This document shows, piece by piece, positions 8,579 to 17,079 of a DNA stretch of 64,000 bases. The notes beneath the pieces are model-generated. The model ran no database searches, was not told where the DNA came from, and saw only the letters and a program-made list of their open reading frames with translations. Each line of letters opens with the position of its first letter. The first letter of the stretch is position 1. Position numbers and translations under genes: made by a program. This DNA is from CAWDMN01 sp963803155 (lineage in GTDB: Bacteria; Acidobacteriota; Terriglobia; Versatilivoradales; Versatilivoraceae), in assembly GCA_963803155.1 (NCBI GenBank), contig CAWDMN010000078.1:62001-126000 (forward strand), read 5' to 3'.

Positions 8579-9958
8579 CTATCGAGTGATGGGTCCGGTT
8601 TGCACGACTTCAAAAACGCTGCCGGGAACGGTTTTCAGTTGATTGAGATCTTCATCGTCCCAGCGCAAATCGGTGGCTCCGCTGATATACCAATCAGAAC
8701 CGTTATCCGCCAAAATCATACCGTATTTTTTCAGTGCGGTGAGAATCACTAAAGCCGTGCCATGGAAGCGGGAGATGTCGTAGCTGGTCTTCAGCCGCAG
8801 GCGCAGGCCCATGGGCGGTGCATTCGGATCCGTGTTGTTGCTGGCGAAATGAGTGGCGGGATGAATAAAGGCGCGCTGTGTGCTTTGCACCGTAAAGCGA
8901 ACCGCATGGTTAATTTCCTGTTGGGTGACTGCTTCATCATAACGGACCAGTCCGGGCAAAATCGGCAAACCCGCGGCATCCGCCGAAGTCCAGTAATCGG
9001 GACGAAGCTGATTGGTGATCAGGTCAAAGATGGCGCCGGAACCGCAATGCCAGCCCGGCCCAGTGTAGTGGGAGTCCCAGGTTTCATATAGGCGCCGATT
9101 GTCCGAATCCAGCACCAGCACATGCCGGTCCCCAGTAGATGAGGCCGTCCCTTCGATGGGGGCATCGGGCGGAATGGGGTACGGTCCCGGATCGCTGTCA
9201 TCCGCGTAATCAAACACCATCGGCACTTTGGGTTGTGTCCCGGGAACCACCACGTATGGAATTCCCCACGCCAGATTGGCCCCGAAATCCATGTGCAAAT
9301 ATTTTGTCAATCCATTCATGTGGGCAATATAGTTGTCGGAATTAAGATCGACGGGATAGCCCGAGACGTCCAAATTCCAGGGATTATCGTCCGGGAAGAT
9401 TTGACAGCCGTTGATCCGCGGGGGTTGGGGACGGCTGGTAATCCTCGCCAGGGGAAGCACTACGGCATCCCCGGTTCCGTTGTCTATTTTCGATGCATAC
9501 CCATCCACCATTCCCCGGATCAATTGCACTTCCACCCGCGCATTCGGTCCGACAGAGGCATTGGCAAACCAGGCGGCGGCATTTTGCTGGCTCCACTGGG
9601 AGGTCTTCAGGGAAAGGGGCGTGGCCGCTTGTTGGATCCCCGACTGGTTGTACAAAATGAGATTTCCTTCGGCTCCCGCACTGCCAGCCAAAAACGCCAG
9701 ATTGGTTCGATACCCCTTGTTTCCCGATTGCTGGTCGATTCCCACAAAATCTCCCCGCTCGCCAGGGGAGAGATAACCCAATTTAAAAGAGCTGGACCGT
9801 TCATAAGCGCTGAAAGTGCCCTTGCTCGGGCAGGCGGGATCGCTGTTGACCGTCCGGCCCGCCGCCAGCAACGGACCATTGGCGGCAAGGTGCAGCCCCC
9901 CGGCAGTCCCTTCGCCACAGCCAAATCCGTCTGCCCCCAGAATATTGTTCAATTCCAT
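8579..9958 (-). CDS. C-terminal portion of a frameshifted secreted NPWN-type protein
   Basis: This frame holds the rest of the protein that starts at 10889. After a tail of a beta-sandwich module (YRTNLAFLAGSAG...), residues ~190-455 form a conserved domain that begins CQIFPDDNPWN and includes DYADDSDPGPYPIP, GSGAIFDL, WTSADAAGLPILPGLVRYDE, GLRLRLK and ILADNGSDWYISG. I recognise this domain from secreted proteins of acidobacteria, myxobacteria and actinomycetes, but it has no firm function. There is no signal peptide or convincing start at 9958. The junction with the upstream frame near 9970-9985 explains the split. See the findings for the likely 4-base insertion. Confidence 0.75.
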   Translation of the reverse strand: MELNNILGADGFGCGEGTAGGLHLAANGPLLAAGRTVNSDPACPSKGTFSAYERSSSFKLGYLSPGERGDFVGIDQQSGNKGYRTNLAFLAGSAGAEGNLILYNQSGIQQAATPLSLKTSQWSQQNAAAWFANASVGPNARVEVQLIRGMVDGYASKIDNGTGDAVVLPLARITSRPQPPRINGCQIFPDDNPWNLDVSGYPVDLNSDNYIAHMNGLTKYLHMDFGANLAWGIPYVVVPGTQPKVPMVFDYADDSDPGPYPIPPDAPIEGTASSTGDRHVLVLDSDNRRLYETWDSHYTGPGWHCGSGAIFDLITNQLRPDYWTSADAAGLPILPGLVRYDEAVTQQEINHAVRFTVQSTQRAFIHPATHFASNNTDPNAPPMGLRLRLKTSYDISRFHGTALVILTALKKYGMILADNGSDWYISGATDLRWDDEDLNQLKTVPGSVFEVVQTGPITR

Positions 9959-10889
9959 CAGGCTTCCGGCCAGGCAGAGACTTGATCAGTGAAGCGGCGC
10001 CACAACTAATGCCCAACCCTTGAATCATCACATCCACCGGCTTGGCCGATGGATTGAAGAGACGGATGCCTGTGCTCCAATGCGTCCCGTTAACTCCTGG
10101 CGCCAATGCCGCGCCATCCAGCAGCAGGTCAGACGGATTACTGCCCTGCAGTTCCGCCATTACCGCGATGCCATCATTGGTCACATTATCGACCACGGCT
10201 GTATATCCGACGGCTCTTCCCTCAGTGACCGCAAATTCCACCCGCGCCAGGGAAGTAGCTTTATCGCCAATCAGGTTGGTGATGGGAATCTGCCAGCTCA
10301 TGGGGATGGAGCTGTTGATGGTTGTGCTTCCCATCGTCTGGCCCTGGGAGTCAAAGACCGTCACTTTAACGGCGCTGCCGGCATCGAGCAACGTCAGCGC
10401 CACATTGGTTCGGAAGTCGCTCCCCTGGCTTGCCCAAATAGCGTGGCCCGAGTAACCTGCCGGGATGATGGTCTGCGAGTTGCAGGCCTCCAATGCCAGA
10501 CCGTACGTGCCAGCCGGGTTAGCCACGTTGGCCGTGGTGAGCCAAAGTCCTAGGTCATTTTCGCTTGAAATCACCAAAGTGCCCGCGTCACTCGAAAGTC
10601 CGAAGAGGGCATCGAGTACTGCCGGGATGGAAGCAGTCTGTCCGGCCGCCAACTCCCGGACTGCGGGCGCGGGAGCAGTTTTTCCTTCATAAGGGATCAG
10701 GGAAATCTGCAATGTGGCCGCGGAACTATCATGATTGCAGAGGAATAGGGTGGAAGAAAAACGGGCGCCGTTCATGCCCGCGGTTTCCGCGGCTCCGGGC
10801 AGGTACCAGGTTCGTGATTCCGCACTCATTAAAAAATGCGGGATCATTAACAAGCAGCCGCTGAGGAGCAAAAACAATCTGGATTTCAT
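9801..10889 (-). CDS. N-terminal portion of the frameshifted secreted NPWN-type protein
   Basis: The product starts with a signal peptide (MKSRLFLLLSGCLLMIPHFLMSAES) and then two beta-sandwich modules, including FSSTLFLCNHDSSAATLQIS and FRTNVALTLLDAG with the WSTGIRLFNPSAKPVDV repeat. Sense coding ends near residue 300, at GAASLIKSL; the remaining codons to 9801 are Arg/Gly-rich and read out of frame. The ATG at 10889 is preferred to an upstream ATG at 11006 because the signal peptide begins here, though the ribosome-binding site is weak. The upstream ATG would lie inside the repeat element at 10977-11117. Together with 8579-9958 this was one gene of ~770 codons. Confidence 0.72.
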   Translation of the reverse strand: MKSRLFLLLSGCLLMIPHFLMSAESRTWYLPGAAETAGMNGARFSSTLFLCNHDSSAATLQISLIPYEGKTAPAPAVRELAAGQTASIPAVLDALFGLSSDAGTLVISSENDLGLWLTTANVANPAGTYGLALEACNSQTIIPAGYSGHAIWASQGSDFRTNVALTLLDAGSAVKVTVFDSQGQTMGSTTINSSIPMSWQIPITNLIGDKATSLARVEFAVTEGRAVGYTAVVDNVTNDGIAVMAELQGSNPSDLLLDGAALAPGVNGTHWSTGIRLFNPSAKPVDVMIQGLGISCGAASLIKSLPGRKPDGIEQYSGGRRIWLWRRDCRGAAPCRQWSVAGGGPDGQQRSRLPEQGHFQRL

Positions 10890-10976
10890 AAATAACTTTC
10901 GCCTCGCGATAGGATTGAAAGAATCATATTCATGGAAAGCGGCGTTAAACTCCGACAAGGATTCTTCAATTAGTTT

Positions 10977-11117
10977 TAGAGGGTGTTTAAAGAGTACATT
11001 GGGCATCCACCGCGAGGTAGGGCGCTTTCGCCGAAAGCGCCAACCGTGCCAGCGATGCTGTGCATAGACGGACGGCTCGGCGAGCCGTCCCTACCGAATC
11101 TTTTTAAACACCCTATA
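10977..11117. mobile_element. MITE-like element with terminal inverted repeats, copy 1
   Basis: The ends are AGAGGGTGTTTAAAGAG and CTTTTTAAACACCCTATA, which are inverted repeats of each other. The interior has two strong hairpins: GGCGCTTTCGCCGAAAGCGCC and GGCTCGGCGAGCC. No coding capacity. A second copy lies at 31236-31442. The size and terminal repeats fit a non-autonomous transposable element. Confidence 0.7.
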
Positions 11118-11133
11118 AGAATAATGGGCAAAA

Positions 11134-12666
11134 TCAATTCTTCTTTTGAGAGAAATATTCAATCATGGATCGGGCCATTTCATGGCCAACCGAACGGTAT
11201 ACCTCCGGTGTGGTCAGCAGATTTTCTCCTCGGGTGGTTCGGATCTTCAAAAGCGGATTCTCCGTAGTGTAGGATAAAACCCCAGTCTTGGAGGAGTAAT
11301 GCCGAGAAACAAAATAACATGCGCAACCTTTGGGATTAAAGGGCTCAATCGAGAATTGAAAAACCCTGTTCAGATAATCCCGGGCAAATTCCATTTGCCT
11401 CCGATTGATTTCCGGAGAAACCAGTGTGGAATCCATCGGATATATCCACAAGCCATCGCTCAAAGGTGTGTGGCAATGCATGTCAATAAATAAGTCCAGC
11501 CGATTCCCCCGAACAATCCACTGTTCCAACGCCCTTTTTACGCAGGCCACTTCAGGCTCAGGAGCGGCTCGATCGGCATACCCTTCAGATTCAGTGTCCC
11601 AATTCCGGTTCAGATCGACATCATGCATATTGTAGCGAAATCCGCCATGAGCCATAGCGTCAGGATTCATGATGGGAACCAGTTTGAAAATAAAATGTTC
11701 CAGCATGCCATGGCGGATCCCTTCATCTAAAAGGGTTCGGACAATTCCTTCACAAATGGGCCCTCCCGCCATTTCATAGCCGTGTTGTTGAGAGATCAGC
11801 CAGATGGTCCGTTTACGCAAATTGGGAACTTTGGGGTCTGTCACTGTAATCAGTTTGATGTCTCTTCCTTCGACACTTTTTCCCGCGGTATCCGCGTGCC
11901 AGAGGCTGCTTTCCGGCAGACGGGCTAAAAATCGTTCCAAGTCGCTGCTGGCATAAGGAGGAGACCACGCCAGATAGACTGGCGACTTGGAGAATTGATG
12001 ACGCAGTGTCAGGGAACAAGTGGCGGCTTCATAAGTGAGCTTGGCGTCTTGAAGGCGTTCCCAGCGAGGGTTCGAGAAATCGTAATTCACATAAGGGATG
12101 AATTTCTCGTCGAAGGATTGATCATCCGCGTATGGGGTCACGGAGGGGGGAACCTTGCGCTCCGGCCCATAACCATAAATTTTCAGACTAATCGGAACGC
12201 CGGCGACATTGTCCAGCCGGATATACCATTGCAACCCCCATTGATTCCGGAAACAGAAATCCGCTTCTCCCTTGTTAACGGCTCCGCTGCGCCCGCCTTC
12301 AAACCGATCTACCAGCGTAGGCCCCCAGTCCGCGGGAGAGAGAACCTCGATCCTTTGGATGGCTTGGTCTGTTCGTCCCGTTTCGTCTTTAATCGTCAAG
12401 ACTGCATTGTAGCTGCCCACCTGGTTGTAATAGTGAGCAACTTTAAGGCCGTTAAAATCTCTCTTTAAGTTATCCAAGTTGTCGAAATCCCAACTCGCGG
12501 ACGCCATGCGATGTCCAGCAGATGTGCGTGAGGCGGAACCATCCAGAGTCACGGCCTCTCCCAGTTTGATCGTGACATCCGGTCCGCAAATTGCTTTTAA
12601 CGACTGGGCATGAAGTGCTTCGTGGCAAAGAAGCAGAAGTCCAATTATCAGAGTGAAGGCGCGCAT
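11134..12666 (-). CDS. Secreted M14 zinc carboxypeptidase with N-terminal PKD domain
   Basis: A signal peptide (to HALQAQS-like cleavage near residue 21) is followed by a PKD/Ig-like domain (~25-110; LDGSAS, WDFDN, HYYNQVGSY), an M14 N-terminal beta domain (~115-245), and the peptidase domain (~245-505). Zinc ligands are visible as QQHGYEMAGG (His295, Glu298) and DMHCH (His397). Substrate-binding residues are NPDA and DLNRNW. A Glu in YTTEN (near residue 470) is a candidate general base. This matches the cytosolic-carboxypeptidase-like branch of M14, which trims C-terminal residues, but here the enzyme is exported. GGAGGGA lies 5 bases before the ATG. Likely role: extracellular peptide degradation. 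Confidence 0.88.
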   Translation of the reverse strand: MRAFTLIIGLLLLCHEALHAQSLKAICGPDVTIKLGEAVTLDGSASRTSAGHRMASASWDFDNLDNLKRDFNGLKVAHYYNQVGSYNAVLTIKDETGRTDQAIQRIEVLSPADWGPTLVDRFEGGRSGAVNKGEADFCFRNQWGLQWYIRLDNVAGVPISLKIYGYGPERKVPPSVTPYADDQSFDEKFIPYVNYDFSNPRWERLQDAKLTYEAATCSLTLRHQFSKSPVYLAWSPPYASSDLERFLARLPESSLWHADTAGKSVEGRDIKLITVTDPKVPNLRKRTIWLISQQHGYEMAGGPICEGIVRTLLDEGIRHGMLEHFIFKLVPIMNPDAMAHGGFRYNMHDVDLNRNWDTESEGYADRAAPEPEVACVKRALEQWIVRGNRLDLFIDMHCHTPLSDGLWIYPMDSTLVSPEINRRQMEFARDYLNRVFQFSIEPFNPKGCACYFVSRHYSSKTGVLSYTTENPLLKIRTTRGENLLTTPEVYRSVGHEMARSMIEYFSQKKN

Positions 12667-12863
12667 TAGTTCCCTCCGGGAGCCTTTTCCAGATGGTCAA
12701 TTCTAGCATTTATCATGCCTTCAGCTCTAGGGTCCAATTTATTCGGGATGTGATCAAAAGCGAGAGAAAAATTGAGTGGCCATTGCCATAAATGGGGGAG
12801 GCGCATCCGCAACCGCCGACATTCGAGAGTCAACTTCCGGCCAGCGGGCCTGTCCTAACAAGG

Positions 12864-13017
12864 GAATGAAAATGGGATGATGGAAGCGGCCTGCCCTCAG
12901 GCCGTCTCAGCACGCTTGGCATCACGGACGGAGTGATGGCACCCCGCCTCCATCCACGCAATTATCTTAGGAGCCACTCATGCCAGCGCGGCTGGCTCAA
13001 CAAGAGGATGAAAATAT
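12864..13017 (+). repeat. 145-base unit repeat, copy R1
   Basis: A copy of the main intergenic unit: GATGGAAGCGGCCTGCC..., ...CACCCCGCCTCCATCC..., then AGGAGCCACTCATGCCAGC. It contains the hairpin TGCCAGCGCGGCTGG and the stem GGCCTG/CAGGCC. Part of the gap 12667-13266, which has no supported gene. Confidence 0.8.
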
Positions 13018-13020
13018 TCA

Positions 13021-13170
13021 ACATTCCCCTCATCCGATCCTCTCCGCTAAAGGCGGATCGGACCACCTTCTCCCCCGCGGGGGAGAAGGCATGGATCACA
13101 CGGCCCTCGCCCCGCATCAGCGGGGAGAGGGTGGTCCGTCAGCAGACGGACCGGGTGAGGGGCGATTTGG
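13021..13170. repeat. Long inverted repeats following R1
   Basis: Nested dyads: GATCCTCTCCGC...GCGGATC, CTCCCCCGCGGGGGAG, CCCCGCATCAGCGGGG, and GGTCCGTCAGCAGACGGACC. The outer CCCCTCA and TGAGGGG also pair. No gene. The type is a commonly dispersed intergenic repeat. Confidence 0.65.
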
Positions 13171-13266
13171 ACCCGCCCGCTACCATTGTCATGCGTACAG
13201 CAGCGATTTTCTGAGGAGCCAACCATGATGGCCAGCTCGTCAACACTGGTGATTCTATTGCAAGGT

Positions 13267-14688
13267 CTAGGCGCCCGCACGCTTAGTGGATTCTCCTTTA
13301 GATTTGTCTGAGATCTTTGGCCTGATGTTTTGATTTACCCGGAAAAAATTTCCCGAATCGTATTTGGCTTTTATCGCAGCCAGGCGATCATAATTTCCTC
13401 GGTAGGTTGCCTTGATCCGCTCCTCTCCCTCCTCCATCATAAAATTCACGTAGGCCCCTCCAGCGGAATAAGGGTGCAAAGCTTCCCAGTAATTCCTGGC
13501 CCACTCGATCAGCGCCTGGTTGTTGGCGGGATTTGGATCGACACCCACTATGACTTGCGCCCAGGTAGTGTCACGATAACTCCAAGCCGTCTCATGGGCT
13601 CCAACTTTATGCGCCGCCCCATTGACGGGGTAAAGATGCATCGTGGATAGCGGAGTGGGAAGCTCTGAGCCGTGCTTGACGTGAAGCTCGACAGCTTCAT
13701 CTTTCAGTTCATTGACGAAGTCGGCTTTCCAATACCATTGAAGACCGGGCTGGTAAAGAGGATCAAACATGCTCTGCAAGGCGGGATGCGGGATGGGGCC
13801 GACTAGATCGAGCGCTGGGGGGAGGAGTTCCCGGATGGGTTTGAATATTTTCTCAGCTTTGTCCAGTGCTCCGCAATAGCACCAGACGATGCCGCACATT
13901 TTCCGGTTGTGAAGTGGTTGGGGGAATGGCTCTCCCGGAGGGACGGTCAGGAAGGCAAAGAAGCCATTCAAATCTTCCGGCGCTTGCACGATGAAATTGC
14001 GATACCACTTCATCACTTTGGAAGCTTGGTCAAGGTTCCAGAGCATGGGGCCGGCATAGTTCGTCTGCACGGGCCTGGCTTGAAAGACAAAGGAGGTGAC
14101 CACTCCGAAATTTCCTCCTCCCCCTCGAATTGCCCAAAAAAGATCGGCGTTGTGGTTTTCATCGGCGGTGACAACACTCCCATCCGCCAAGACGATTTCC
14201 GCCGAAAGCCAATTATCTATGGTTAACCCATATTTCCTGGTGAGATGGCCCAGGCCGCCCCCCAGGGTCAGCCCGCCCACTCCCGTGCTGGAAATGATCC
14301 CGCTGGGAACCGCCAAACCGAATGTGTGAGTAGCCTGATCTACGTTGCTCCAGGTACAGCCCCCCCCAACTTTTACCGTCCCATGTTCTTGGTCCACGCG
14401 AATCTCACGGATGCGAGAAAGGTCAATGACCAAGCCATCGTCACAAATGCCGAGCCCGCCGGCATTGTGTCCTCCGCCCCGAATGGACATTAGCAGTCCA
14501 TTTTGACGGCCAAAGTTCACACCAGCCACGACGTCTGCTACATCGGTGCAGTAAGCGATCAGTTGTGGACGTTTGTCGATCATGCCATTGTAAACTTTGC
14601 GGGAGTTTTCGTATCTTGGATCATTCGGTTCAATTAGCTCTCCCTTAAATTTTGATTTGAATTCTTGGATTGCCGTTTGATTCAACAT
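13267..14688 (-). CDS. FAD-binding oxidoreductase (PCMH plus BBE domains)
   Basis: The 473-residue protein has an N-terminal PCMH FAD-binding domain: ADVVAGVNFGRQNGL, then SIRGGGHNAGG, where His74 is the usual covalent 8-alpha FAD attachment residue. VGGGCTW, GLTLGGGLG and ILADGSVVTA follow. The C-terminus is a BBE domain (YVNFMMEEGEERIKATY ... NFFRVNQNI). Family members oxidise alcohols, amines, sugars or alkaloids with O2. The substrate is unknown. There is no signal peptide, so it is probably cytoplasmic. The start was taken at 14688 because GGAGG lies 4 bases upstream; an in-frame ATG at 14712 lacks a site. It stands alone, between repeats and a 1.2 kb gap. Confidence 0.87.
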   Translation of the reverse strand: MLNQTAIQEFKSKFKGELIEPNDPRYENSRKVYNGMIDKRPQLIAYCTDVADVVAGVNFGRQNGLLMSIRGGGHNAGGLGICDDGLVIDLSRIREIRVDQEHGTVKVGGGCTWSNVDQATHTFGLAVPSGIISSTGVGGLTLGGGLGHLTRKYGLTIDNWLSAEIVLADGSVVTADENHNADLFWAIRGGGGNFGVVTSFVFQARPVQTNYAGPMLWNLDQASKVMKWYRNFIVQAPEDLNGFFAFLTVPPGEPFPQPLHNRKMCGIVWCYCGALDKAEKIFKPIRELLPPALDLVGPIPHPALQSMFDPLYQPGLQWYWKADFVNELKDEAVELHVKHGSELPTPLSTMHLYPVNGAAHKVGAHETAWSYRDTTWAQVIVGVDPNPANNQALIEWARNYWEALHPYSAGGAYVNFMMEEGEERIKATYRGNYDRLAAIKAKYDSGNFFRVNQNIRPKISDKSKGESTKRAGA

Positions 14689-15892
14689 ATTTCCTCCAAT
14701 TTGATAATCCATCTTGATTAGCGCGCTTGAGCCTCAAAAGTTGCGTTAATGAGTTAGGTTTTTTTTATTACCATCTGTCGATCCCTCCGGGCCGAGAGGA
14801 AGTCCAGTTGGGGTTCCGTAGAAGATCCGCTACTGTCGGCAGCTGAAGCCTCAAATTTTGTCGTCCAGGCCAACTCCGGAGATCTTTGGAAGAGATGGTT
14901 GGATGGGCACGAGCTACAGCGGTACAGAGCAGAGCGAGGTGAAAAAGATGCTGATCCGCAGCTGGTTTTGGCTTTTTGATTAATATTGTCCCTTTTGAAA
15001 ATACCGCAGGAATCGAGAATGTCAAATTTATACCGAAGGACTCTGATGCGGAATTTACTCCACCCACTCGAGTTGCCGGGGCCTCTGGTGTGAATCTCGC
15101 TCACCGAAGCCAATCGTGGTTTTGGCGCAAATATTTGCACATACTGCTTCCCGATTTGTTCTCTGCCATTGCCATACAAGGGGAGCTGAGGGATTCATTT
15201 ACTGCGTTGCCAAGATGCGACATTCCAAAACGCGAAGTGTCGACAAATGTTCAATGTGGCCCAACTTGTGCTGTCGTGGCTTTTGTATTGCCTCCCCGAT
15301 CACTTGCTGTCGCTTCGTGCTTTTTGGCTAATCGAGGTTGCCCCGTATCACCAGGCCTAAAGCGCCAAGTGCTAACGAGTGTTGTAAACGACATTTCAAA
15401 CTCCGCGCTGTGCAGGTCTTGCACCACGACCTCGATCACACGCCTTTTTTTGTCCTCTCCGGCTTCATCACCTTTATGCAGGGCGCTGAACAATTGCGAA
15501 TATTTGCCAACCTCAGAAATGGACGGAAACCCGCCGAAATGATTCCTTTATCGTTCCTTCAATTAAATGCTCCCAGCCACGGCTTGCAATTCTTTACAAA
15601 CCCTTAACTAACTTCTAACGCGCAAGATTTGGCATCCGCCGAAAAGACCATTAGACAAGGGGCATTTCCTCCTCGCGAATGAATTCCAGCGAATCCATGT
15701 CAACGCAAATGGACAACGGGGGATGAATCGTTGGTGAATTGTCAAAAGAAGGAAAAATAAAACAATCCAGGACAGCCAGAATCTGTGTCGTTGAGGTAGA
15801 GAAATCAACAGGCTCGGCGATTAATGCCTTAACAATCAGAGCAGGGAGTGCAAACTCAAGACAGCTAATAAAACAACTGAAAGGAGATCACA
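14689..15892. other. Gene-free stretch of 1.2 kb
   Basis: Open frames here (for example 14976-15542 on the plus strand) have no ribosome-binding site, odd composition and no recognisable motif. A 26-base segment at 15296-15321 (core CGCTTCGTGCT) recurs at 16882-16907, and a weaker version at 16756-16780, which suggests decayed repeats. The right end carries the direct-repeat motif at 15593-15620. Confidence 0.6.
15593..15620 (+). promoter_or_regulatory. Direct-repeat motif A (TTTACA type), putative regulator site
   Basis: TTTACAAACCCTTAAC followed by TTCTAACG. TTAC-like half sites recur every 10-11 bases, as in OmpR/PhoB-type sites. The preceding 14-mer CAATTCTTTACAAA is identical to one before the metalloprotease gene at 36926. 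It lies 270 bases upstream of the EF-hand gene. Confidence 0.4.
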
Positions 15893-16465
15893 ATGAACAT
15901 TGGAGTCAACAGGTTGGATGCAGGAAGTTTGTCTGACATGGCCCAAGCCATGTTTAAAAAGCTTGACACCGACAAGAGCGGCGGAATCACGAAGGAAGAG
16001 TTATCCGCCGAGATGCAAAGCAAGAAGGCCAAAAAAAATGATGCAGGACCGAGTGTGGATGATATTTTCAATAAAGTCGACACCAACGGAGATGGAGTGA
16101 TTGATTCGGAGGAGAACTCGGCATGGCTTTCCAAAATGCCTGAGCGTCCGCCTGATGGCATGGGGACACCAGATTCTGTTTCTCTTTCGCAAATGAGCCA
16201 GGACCTCTTTAAGCAGATGGACACAGACAATAGCGGGGGGATCAGCAAAGAAGAGTTGACTCTGGCGATGAACAACTTGAAAGAACAGAAAAAGCCCCAA
16301 GGGATGGATATCAGTCAAATATTTAGCAAGATTGATACGAACGGCGATGGAGTGATTGACGCAGAGGAAAATACCGCCGCTTTTTCCCAAATGGCGACAA
16401 AAAGAAAAGGGAACGGATTTAATTCCGCGGGAACTCAAACTTCATCCATCAATATTCTCGGTTGA
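15893..16465 (+). CDS. EF-hand calcium-binding protein with four loops
   Basis: The 190-residue protein has four canonical 12-residue EF-hand loops at about 25-36 (DTDKSGGITKEE), 63-74 (DTNGDGVIDSEE), 110-121 (DTDNSGGISKEE) and 148-159 (DTNGDGVIDAEE). They are arranged as two near-identical pairs, so the gene arose by internal duplication of a two-hand unit. Each loop has the acidic 1, 3, 5 and 12 positions needed for Ca2+. There is no signal peptide, so a cytoplasmic calcium buffer or sensor is likely. AAAGGAG lies 6 bases upstream of the ATG. The gap before it contains motif A; the gene after it is preceded by the similar motif B. Confidence 0.9.
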   Translation: MNIGVNRLDAGSLSDMAQAMFKKLDTDKSGGITKEELSAEMQSKKAKKNDAGPSVDDIFNKVDTNGDGVIDSEENSAWLSKMPERPPDGMGTPDSVSLSQMSQDLFKQMDTDNSGGISKEELTLAMNNLKEQKKPQGMDISQIFSKIDTNGDGVIDAEENTAAFSQMATKRKGNGFNSAGTQTSSINILG

Positions 16466-17079
16466 TCGCTCTGTGAGCCGCGGAAGCACTTACGAACTCG
16501 CCACGTCCGAATGGAAAAAGGTCAGTGGGCATGGCAGATATGAAGACAACCGGAGGCGGCCTAAATCCTTGATCGGAAGCGGGACGCTTTCGTTTGCGGG
16601 GAGGTTGGTAAGAGGCGCCGTGAGGACACGGACCCGAGGATTCGCATGGCATCTTGGCTTCGCTTTTCAGAAGCGCGAAGTGCCAATGCACAATTAGAAC
16701 CGCAGGAGCATGAGCAGATTGCATCGCATGGCCCGGCTCACGCACTGCCTCCCTTGTCACTGTCTAGCGCTTCGTGCTGTTTGATTGGACGCAGTTGTTT
16801 CGTTTTGCAGACCACAGCGCGAAATGATGACGAGCGATCAGCCCAGCTCTGCTGGCTTTGCAAGGTTTTTGTTCAGCAGAGCCGATCACTCGCTGCCGCT
16901 TCGTGCTGGTTGTCATCCCTGGTTCCCCCCAGCTTTCTGGCGATTTTTGCACAAGGTTTACAAATCGTTACTCTCTTCTAACGACAAATTAACGCATCAG
17001 GTTTTCCCAATGGCATCCAATGAGATAAAGCAGGAAGCATAGGCTGCATTTTTTTCATTTGCCCAAGAGGAGAGCATCA
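16466..17079. other. Gene-free stretch with repeat remnants
   Basis: No supported gene. Segments 16756-16780 and 16882-16907 resemble each other and 15296-15321 (shared core CGCTTCGTGCT). A dyad GCTTCGCTTTTCAGAAGCGCGAAG lies near 16656-16679, given here only for position and not as a terminator. Motif B is at 16957-16983. Confidence 0.5.
16957..16983 (+). promoter_or_regulatory. Direct-repeat motif B (TTTACA type)
   Basis: TTTACAAATCGTTACTCTC then TTCTAACG, aligned almost base for base with motif A. Half sites at 0, +10 and +20. It lies about 100 bases upstream of the DUF7948 gene start, a plausible place for a regulator site. Confidence 0.4.

Noticed and set aside
14976..15542. 188-codon open frame in the gap before the EF-hand gene
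   Set aside because: No ribosome-binding site, no recognised motif, composition like noncoding DNA, and it runs through a decayed repeat.
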